From an uncultured bacterium (lineage in GTDB: Bacteria > Bacillota > Clostridia > Oscillospirales > Oscillospiraceae): DNA of 5,891 nt. Numbering within the stretch: position 1 is the first letter of the stretch; each line of letters starts with the position of its first letter. The notes below the pieces were generated by a model that did not search any database, was not told where the DNA came from, and saw only the letters and a program-made list of their open reading frames with translations. This document shows, one piece after another, positions 4,987 through 5,891 of the stretch. The translations under genes were made by a program, and so were the position numbers. The DNA lies in NCBI GenBank assembly GCA_905214155.1, contig CAJMLC010000122.1:1-5891 (forward strand), in the 5' to 3' direction.

Positions 4987-5891
4987 GTCAAAATTGTAAG
5001 CGGTCAAAACTGGTTCCCTGCCCTGTGTCTTATCTTGGAAGTACTCATAGAGACTGATCCCCAAGAACGACCCGCTGATGTTTGTCACATTCTCATATCC
5101 ATGCCCGCGAAGGCAGCAGATTGCATAATAGCTCCGCTGGCTGGACCGGCAATGCAGATATACTGGCACGTCTTTTGGAATCTCCGCCATCCGCTCGCGC
5201 AACTGCGTCAGCGGAATGTTGTGCGCACCGTTCAGATGGCCCGCTGCATACTCGCCCGGCTCGCGCACGTCGACGATGTACGCGCCGCGCGCAACAAGCC
5301 CACGCACCTGCGAAACATGCACCTGGCGAATCTGTCCTTCAAGGACATTGATGGCGACGAGCGCCGCCTGGTTGACCGGGTCCTTCGCCGTGCTGTAGAT
5401 CGGGGAATAGCAGAGCGCCAGGTCCTTGAGGTCATAGATGGTCGCGTGCATGCGAATGAGCGCCCCAATAACGTTCATGCGGCCCACGGTATCGCCCTCG
5501 CCGATGGCCTGCGCGCCGAGGATGGTCCCCGTCGGCTTTTCAAAGACGAGCTTGAGCGCCATATAGTGCCACTCCGGCATGATGCCGACCTTATCGCCGG
5601 GGAAGATCAGCACGCTGTCTGCAGCAATGCCGGCCCGTGCCGCGCCGGCCTCACTGAGCCCGACCGCTGCGGCGTTCTGTTTGAAGACCCGCAGGCAGAG
5701 CGCACCGGCAAAGCCGTGGTTTTGCTGTGCTGTGCCGCAGATGTGGTCCGCTGCCGCCCGCGCCTCAAACTGCGCAGGGCCGGCCAGCGCCAGTTTGCGC
5801 CAGACGTGGGTCTGCGGGTCAAAAATTTCGATTGCGTCGCCGACCGCGTAGATGTCGGGATCGCTGGTCTGATAGTTTTCATTCACATGGA
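4984..5891 (-). CDS. CoA-disulfide reductase/NADH-oxidase-like flavoprotein with C-terminal rhodanese domain (partial, N-terminus outside window)
   Basis: The frame stays open to the window edge, so the gene continues past 5891. About 300 C-terminal residues are visible, counted from the GTG at 5886, which is an internal Val. TSDPDIYAVGDA (7-18) is the second FAD-binding motif of pyridine-nucleotide-disulfide oxidoreductases. A dimerisation domain follows, with CYSPIYSTAKDPVN (159-172), matching the active-site Tyr region of CoA-disulfide reductases. Residues about 190-285 are a rhodanese domain with DVREPGEYAAGHLNGAHNIP (206-225) and a catalytic-type loop CRSSQRS with Cys246. Family members use NAD(P)H to reduce CoA-disulfide, persulfides or oxygen. 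The missing part should hold the first FAD motif, catalytic Cys and NAD site, so the substrate cannot be settled. Its stop is 10 nt from the next start. Confidence 0.93.
   Translation of the reverse strand, partial: HVNENYQTSDPDIYAVGDAIEIFDPQTHVWRKLALAGPAQFEARAAADHICGTAQQNHGFAGALCLRVFKQNAAAVGLSEAGAARAGIAADSVLIFPGDKVGIMPEWHYMALKLVFEKPTGTILGAQAIGEGDTVGRMNVIGALIRMHATIYDLKDLALCYSPIYSTAKDPVNQAALVAINVLEGQIRQVHVSQVRGLVARGAYIVDVREPGEYAAGHLNGAHNIPLTQLRERMAEIPKDVPVYLHCRSSQRSYYAICCLRGHGYENVTNISGSFLGISLYEYFQDKTQGREPVLTAYNFD

Noticed and set aside
86..5057. Very long plus-strand open frames (86-1552, 2048-3886, 3243-5057).
   Set aside because: They run antisense to well-supported genes, have low-complexity Asp/His/Val/Arg-rich compositions typical of GC-rich antisense frames, lack ribosome binding sites and show no recognisable domain.
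5884..5886. GTG at 5886 as the true start of the rhodanese-containing flavoprotein.
   Set aside because: The frame is open to the window edge, and the codon falls just before the internal TSDPDIYAVGDA FAD motif, which in this family has a long FAD/NAD-binding region ahead of it.

Overview
This window looks like part of a GC-rich, low-oxygen-adapted Firmicute (Bacillota), most likely an Oscillospiraceae/Clostridiales-type gut anaerobe. The inference rests on strong AAGGAGG-type ribosome binding sites, a mannose-family PTS, a CoA-disulfide-reductase/NADH-oxidase with a rhodanese domain, and a Cys-rich C_GCAxxG_C_C redox protein. No gene identifies the species.

All seven genes lie on the minus strand, so transcription runs from high to low coordinates. 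In that order they are: (1) the C-terminal part of a CoADR/NADH-oxidase-like flavoprotein with a rhodanese domain, cut by the window edge (4984-5891); (2) a C_GCAxxG_C_C redox protein (4515-4973); (3) a BtpA/SgcQ-family TIM barrel (3705-4502); (4) PTS EIIB of the mannose/fructose/sorbose family (3125-3604); (5) a single-chain fusion of PTS EIIC and EIID (1436-3040, GTG start); (6) a VOC/glyoxalase-fold protein (908-1282); (7) a second, diverged BtpA-family protein (74-865). A perfect 19-bp hairpin (3-46) follows the last stop and probably terminates transcription. No promoter is visible; the main one probably lies beyond position 5891.

Gaps between genes are 10, 12, 100, 84, 153 and 42 nt, and every complete gene has its own Shine-Dalgarno sequence. 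The three longer gaps carry inverted or direct repeats, which could tune the relative output of the PTS and of the enzymes around it. No gap exceeds 300 bases.

The simplest reading is an uncharacterised carbohydrate (or related polyol/amino-sugar) uptake-and-processing operon. EIIB and the fused EIIC-EIID would import and phosphorylate the substrate, while the two BtpA barrels and the VOC protein would handle the phosphorylated product. The thiol/flavin redox pair is probably co-transcribed. No EIIA domain is present in the window, so it must be encoded upstream or elsewhere. The substrate cannot be deduced from the sequence. The most unusual points are the IIC-IID fusion, the two dissimilar BtpA paralogues bracketing one PTS, and the pairing of this PTS with redox genes.
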